A stretch of DNA of 64,000 nucleotides, taken from Sporocytophaga sp. GTDB lineage: Bacteria; Bacteroidota; Bacteroidia; Cytophagales; Cytophagaceae. Below, in pieces: positions 63,968 through 64,000 of the stretch. Below the pieces are notes generated by a model that was not told the origin of the DNA, did no database searches, and worked only from the letters and a program-made list of their open reading frames with translations. The translations under genes and the position numbers were made by a program. The stretch covers positions 429,811-493,810 of the forward strand of contig NZ_JAGHZZ010000003.1 in assembly GCF_017745095.1 (NCBI RefSeq), given 5' to 3'. Positions within the stretch are counted from its first letter, which is position 1; the number at the start of each line of letters is the position of its first letter.

Positions 63968-64000
63968 TCAATTTAAATATTATTTGTTGAAATATACACA
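63960..64000 (+). CDS. Start of a DUF3037-like gene, cut by the window end
   Basis: A GTG at 63960 overlaps the end of the HipA-like gene by 8 bases and opens NNQFKYYLLKYT, which looks like the beginning of DUF3037 proteins. DUF3037 genes commonly follow HipA_2-type genes with such overlaps. Only 13 codons are visible. Confidence 0.5.
   Translation, partial: MNNQFKYYLLKYT

Noticed and set aside
1..64000. CRISPR arrays, rRNA genes and insertion sequences
   Set aside because: No regular short repeat array, rRNA sequence or transposase-like frame was seen on either strand.

Overview
The window looks like a chromosomal segment of a Bacteroidota bacterium of the Cytophagales/Chitinophagales sort. 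The signs are AT-rich DNA, weak or absent Shine-Dalgarno sequences, a UpxY/LoaP-like NusG paralogue heading a giant operon, a LytS/LytTR pair, and tyrosine integrases of the Bacteroidetes type. No rRNA, complete tRNA or CRISPR array is visible.

Region 1 (1-45,019, all minus strand) is most of a very large trans-AT polyketide synthase (PKS) operon that continues past the left edge. In transcription order it encodes: a NusG paralogue; a 4917-residue PKS that ends in a thioesterase and carries, near its N-terminus, an acyltransferase-like domain followed by a PLP-dependent beta-eliminating lyase domain, an arrangement resembling the DUF-SH (cysteine lyase) didomain of leinamycin synthase; a GMC-type oxidoreductase; a membrane-anchored START protein; a chorismatase; a PKS starting with a fatty-acyl-AMP-ligase-like loading domain; a PKS starting with three fused crotonase domains and three ACPs; and a partial PKS with a second crotonase triplet and two ACPs. 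Eight KS and twelve ACP domains are visible and no AT domain, so acyl groups must come from an AT outside the window. Gene order is not assembly order: the thioesterase protein is first and the loading protein fifth of the seven genes after the NusG gene.

Inferred chemistry: the chorismatase makes a hydroxybenzoate-type starter and the AMP-ligase domain loads it. Module 1 (KS-DH-KR-C-methyltransferase-ACP) adds an alpha-methylated unit. Two modules with degenerate DH domains followed by crotonase triplets install beta-branches. Later, the DUF-SH-like didomain may introduce sulfur. The HMG-CoA-synthase-like enzyme, donor ACP and decarboxylating KS needed for beta-branching are not in the window. 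The product is unknown to me. This system (aromatic starter, in-line beta-branch crotonases and a PLP lyase in one Bacteroidota assembly line) is the most interesting thing here.

Region 2 (45,020-46,900) is non-coding. It holds a candidate promoter and decayed tandem copies of the NusG gene head with its leader. Region 3 (46,913-55,487) is visibly more GC-rich in its second half and has an AraC regulator, an aldehyde dehydrogenase, a broken DoxX-like gene, a DUF1223 protein, an exported epoxide-hydrolase-like protein, an Ohr/OsmC protein and a LytS/LytTR two-component pair. Region 4 (about 55,794 to the right edge) is very AT-rich and looks like an integrated mobile element: a tRNA-3'-end-like att candidate, two tyrosine recombinases, two excisionase-like proteins, a phage gene II/X-like replication initiator next to nested inverted repeats, unknown small proteins, and a HipA-like kinase overlapping a DUF3037-like gene that is cut by the window end.
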